This document shows positions 5,233 to 6,635 of a DNA stretch of 6,635 bases, one piece after another. Each line of letters begins with the position of its first letter. Within the stretch, counting starts at the first letter, position 1. Origin of the DNA: an uncultured Ruminococcus sp. (GTDB lineage Bacteria > Bacillota > Clostridia > Oscillospirales > Ruminococcaceae); assembly GCA_910577575.1 (NCBI GenBank), contig CAJTOG010000081.1:1-6635 (forward strand). The letters are read 5' to 3'. Under the pieces are notes generated by a model. That model was not told where the DNA came from. It ran no database searches and saw nothing but the letters and a program-made list of their open reading frames with translations. The position numbers and the translations under genes are program-made.

Positions 5233-6396
5233 TCACTTTATAAGATTTGTAAGTACTTTTGGCGGTTTGACCATCATTATTGCTATAGCTAAGGCTATAA
5301 GCACTTTTGGAAGCATTGTTAAAAACCATTTCCATGCTTCCAGTTTGGAGTTAACATCATTAATATCATATAACCAATCAGCGCTAAGATGAAACACTAC
5401 TGATATAAATATTATTTGAACGGCACATTGTATAAATGTTAATATGAAATTTTTGAAATATGGTTTTGTAGTTTCAGAGGAATAACAAGCAAAAAATGTT
5501 GGAGAAATAATTACTAAAAGTGACAGTTCTATTGAACGAAGAATTAATTTTACTAAAATAATTGCCGCAACAACAATCATGGCAAGTAGTATTATCAAAA
5601 CAGGTATCAGCATATTGTATGCCTGAATGAAATCAATGATTTCTCCAACAATCCATGTGCCATTTTTAGCTTGAGTTGCAATGTTTGGAACAGATAATTT
5701 AAGTTTATCTGCTCCTGCATTGATTATAGATTTAGAAATATTATCGCAGATGTCAAGAATATATATACAAATTTTCCCGCTCAAATCTATAACTGCTTTT
5801 GATATTATAAGTCTGCCGAAAAGCTGTGTTCCGCCTTTCAAAGTAAAAATTTCATATTTGATTGTATTTTCTATAAGATTTACTGCAAAGAAAAGAAGAA
5901 CAAGACTGTAACCGATTATTTGAAATATTCCATAAAGTTCACCGCCATTATAATCTCGTGGATTAAGAGTTACATTCAGGGTGTTATTATTTGCAATACC
6001 TATAATCGCTTCCGGAACTTTTGCCCAAAAATCTTCTATTACATTTATTAGCTTATCCATAAGCGAATTAGAATGAGAAGGAATATCATCGTTATTGTTA
6101 TACTCTTGTCCGGTATTTTTGCTGTCATAAAATTCTGTCATATCTTTTTTAACATCAATGCTGTCAACTGATTCCTGCAAATGGTCGACAGATTCCTGAG
6201 AAGCACCACCGCCATTTGCTTGAATTTCAGGCATAAGTTCATTGTTGATATAATTCCATATATCATAATCCATTTTAGTGCCTTCGTTTGCAATTTTGTC
6301 ATATACATCATCAACTGTAGCAGCATTTACTGCTAATGGTACTAACATACATATGGAAAAAAGAAAAGTCAGGATAGAGATAATTATTTTTTTCAT
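5233..6396 (-). CDS. VirB6/TrbL-like conjugation membrane protein with N-terminal extracellular domain, 387 aa
   Basis: VirB6/TrbL proteins form the inner-membrane part of the DNA-transfer channel. The start at 6396 gives a clear signal peptide (MKKIIISILTFLFSICMLVP then LAVNA, likely cut near residue 25). A polar domain follows (about 26-150) with low-complexity stretches such as NGGG and YNNNDD, predicted to lie outside the membrane. Hydrophobic segments then appear at about 156-176, 262-285, 287-306, 316-337 and 360-377, with a weaker one near 195-215. The loop around SPTFFACYSSETTKPYFKNF (299-318) between two helices resembles the conserved P...A...T...N region of TrbL/VirB6. An in-frame ATG at 6465 would add 23 residues, but it overlaps the upstream gene and lacks a binding site; AAGGAGGA lies just before the ATG at 6396. 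It is followed after 7 bp by the PrgI-like gene. Sequence conservation in this family is low, so the name rests on topology and operon position. Confidence 0.85.
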   Translation of the reverse strand: MKKIIISILTFLFSICMLVPLAVNAATVDDVYDKIANEGTKMDYDIWNYINNELMPEIQANGGGASQESVDHLQESVDSIDVKKDMTEFYDSKNTGQEYNNNDDIPSHSNSLMDKLINVIEDFWAKVPEAIIGIANNNTLNVTLNPRDYNGGELYGIFQIIGYSLVLLFFAVNLIENTIKYEIFTLKGGTQLFGRLIISKAVIDLSGKICIYILDICDNISKSIINAGADKLKLSVPNIATQAKNGTWIVGEIIDFIQAYNMLIPVLIILLAMIVVAAIILVKLILRSIELSLLVIISPTFFACYSSETTKPYFKNFILTFIQCAVQIIFISVVFHLSADWLYDINDVNSKLEAWKWFLTMLPKVLIALAIAIMMVKPPKVLTNLIK

Positions 6397-6400
6397 AAAA

Positions 6401-6408
6401 TCCTCCTT
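6401..6408 (-). promoter_or_regulatory. Strong ribosome binding site deciding the VirB6-like start
   Basis: AAGGAGGA on the minus strand ends 4 nt before the ATG at 6396-6394 and overlaps the stop codon of the upstream gene. It fixes the start that gives a normal signal peptide, against the longer in-frame ATG at 6465, and implies coupling to the upstream gene. Confidence 0.8.
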
Positions 6409-6635
6409 AACTGAATATTGCCTGAACAGCAAATGTTGCAGCAAAAATAACTCCTGACAAAGCAAGAATTATAAGTCCCTCATTAAATTCTTTTGGATTT
6501 TCATCGGATTTGCCTTTTGTTATCTTTATCAATGATATACCACCTCCAACGGCGATAATAACGACTCTTGCAATCCATAATAAAATAGCTGTTAGATTGC
6601 CTATACCAAAATCTGATGTGGCAATAATAAGGTTG
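6407..6635 (-). CDS. Small two-helix membrane protein, VirB2/TrbC- or Maff2-like, 5' end cut by the window
   Basis: The last 75 codons are visible, ending in TAA at 6409-6407. They encode two hydrophobic helices, about residues 14-37 of the visible part (LTAILLWIARVVIIAVGGGISL) and 53-74 (LIILALSGVIFAATFAVQAIF), joined by a charged loop, KITKGKSDENPKEFNEG. A glycine-rich first helix, a charged turn and a second helix reaching the C-terminus are the pattern of VirB2/TrbC pilin-like subunits and of the small Maff2-type proteins that precede TrbL-like genes in Clostridia elements. The gene stands 10 bp before the VirB6-like gene and its stop overlaps that gene's ribosome binding site. The missing N-terminus would show whether there is a signal peptide. 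Real gene likely; exact family uncertain. Confidence 0.7.
   Translation of the reverse strand, partial: NLIIATSDFGIGNLTAILLWIARVVIIAVGGGISLIKITKGKSDENPKEFNEGLIILALSGVIFAATFAVQAIFS

Noticed and set aside
6138..6326. Minus-strand frame of 62 codons inside the VirB6-like gene
   Set aside because: It is a shadow of the real gene in another frame, with no binding site.
6397..6465. Upstream ATG at 6465 as the start of the VirB6-like protein
   Set aside because: The extra 23 residues overlap the upstream gene in another frame and would bury the signal peptide; AAGGAGGA supports 6396.
1..6635. CRISPR array, tRNA or rRNA gene, insertion sequence, attachment site
   Set aside because: I looked for regularly spaced repeats, cloverleaf-like segments, transposase motifs and flanking direct repeats and saw none I could support; the element's ends and integrase are not in this window.

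Overview
The window is an AT-rich stretch in which every convincing protein gene lies on the minus strand, so transcription runs from the high coordinates to the low ones. Its content is part of the mating-pore (type IV secretion) module of a conjugative element, probably an integrative and conjugative element or conjugative plasmid of a low-GC Gram-positive bacterium. The basis is a PrgI-type protein directly before a VirB4-type ATPase, strong AGGAGG ribosome binding sites, an ICE-style topoisomerase III and a BspA-like leucine-rich-repeat protein. A gut Clostridia (Ruminococcus-like) host is my inference, not something the sequence proves.

Layout in transcription order. (1) 6635-6407: C-terminal part of a small two-helix membrane protein resembling VirB2/TrbC or Maff2-type proteins. 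(2) 6396-5233: a VirB6/TrbL-like polytopic membrane protein with a signal peptide and an N-terminal soluble domain. (3) 5225-4905: a PrgI (VirB3-like) two-helix protein. (4) 4930-2540: a VirB4-family ATPase with intact Walker motifs. (5) 2543-2217: a 108-residue protein I do not recognise. (6) 2220-1039: a 393-residue protein with the layout of TadZ/CpaE (receiver-like domain plus MinD/ParA-like domain) but with both expected active sites degraded. These six genes are separated by at most about 10 bp or overlap, twice by ATGA, and look like one translationally coupled operon.

The only sizeable intergenic gap (861-1038) separates this operon from (7) 860-468, a cytoplasmic BspA-like leucine-rich-repeat protein, and (8) 425-1, the N-terminal TOPRIM part of DNA topoisomerase III. 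Genes 7 and 8 each appear to have their own promoter. The two promoters share a nearly identical 15-bp palindrome built around the -10 box (GTGCTATAATAGCAC / GTGATATAATAGCAC), which suggests a shared regulator or at least common ancestry.

The same gap holds the one well-supported plus-strand element: a near-consensus promoter (TTGACT-17 bp-TATAAT) followed within about 75 nt by a strong intrinsic terminator. This predicts a short structured RNA antisense to the leader of the leucine-rich-repeat gene. It is the most interesting candidate novelty, together with the degenerate TadZ-like protein. The pore proteins and VirB4 would build and power the DNA-transfer channel and TopB would act on element DNA. 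The LRR protein, the 108-residue protein and the TadZ-like protein are accessory, with unknown roles.
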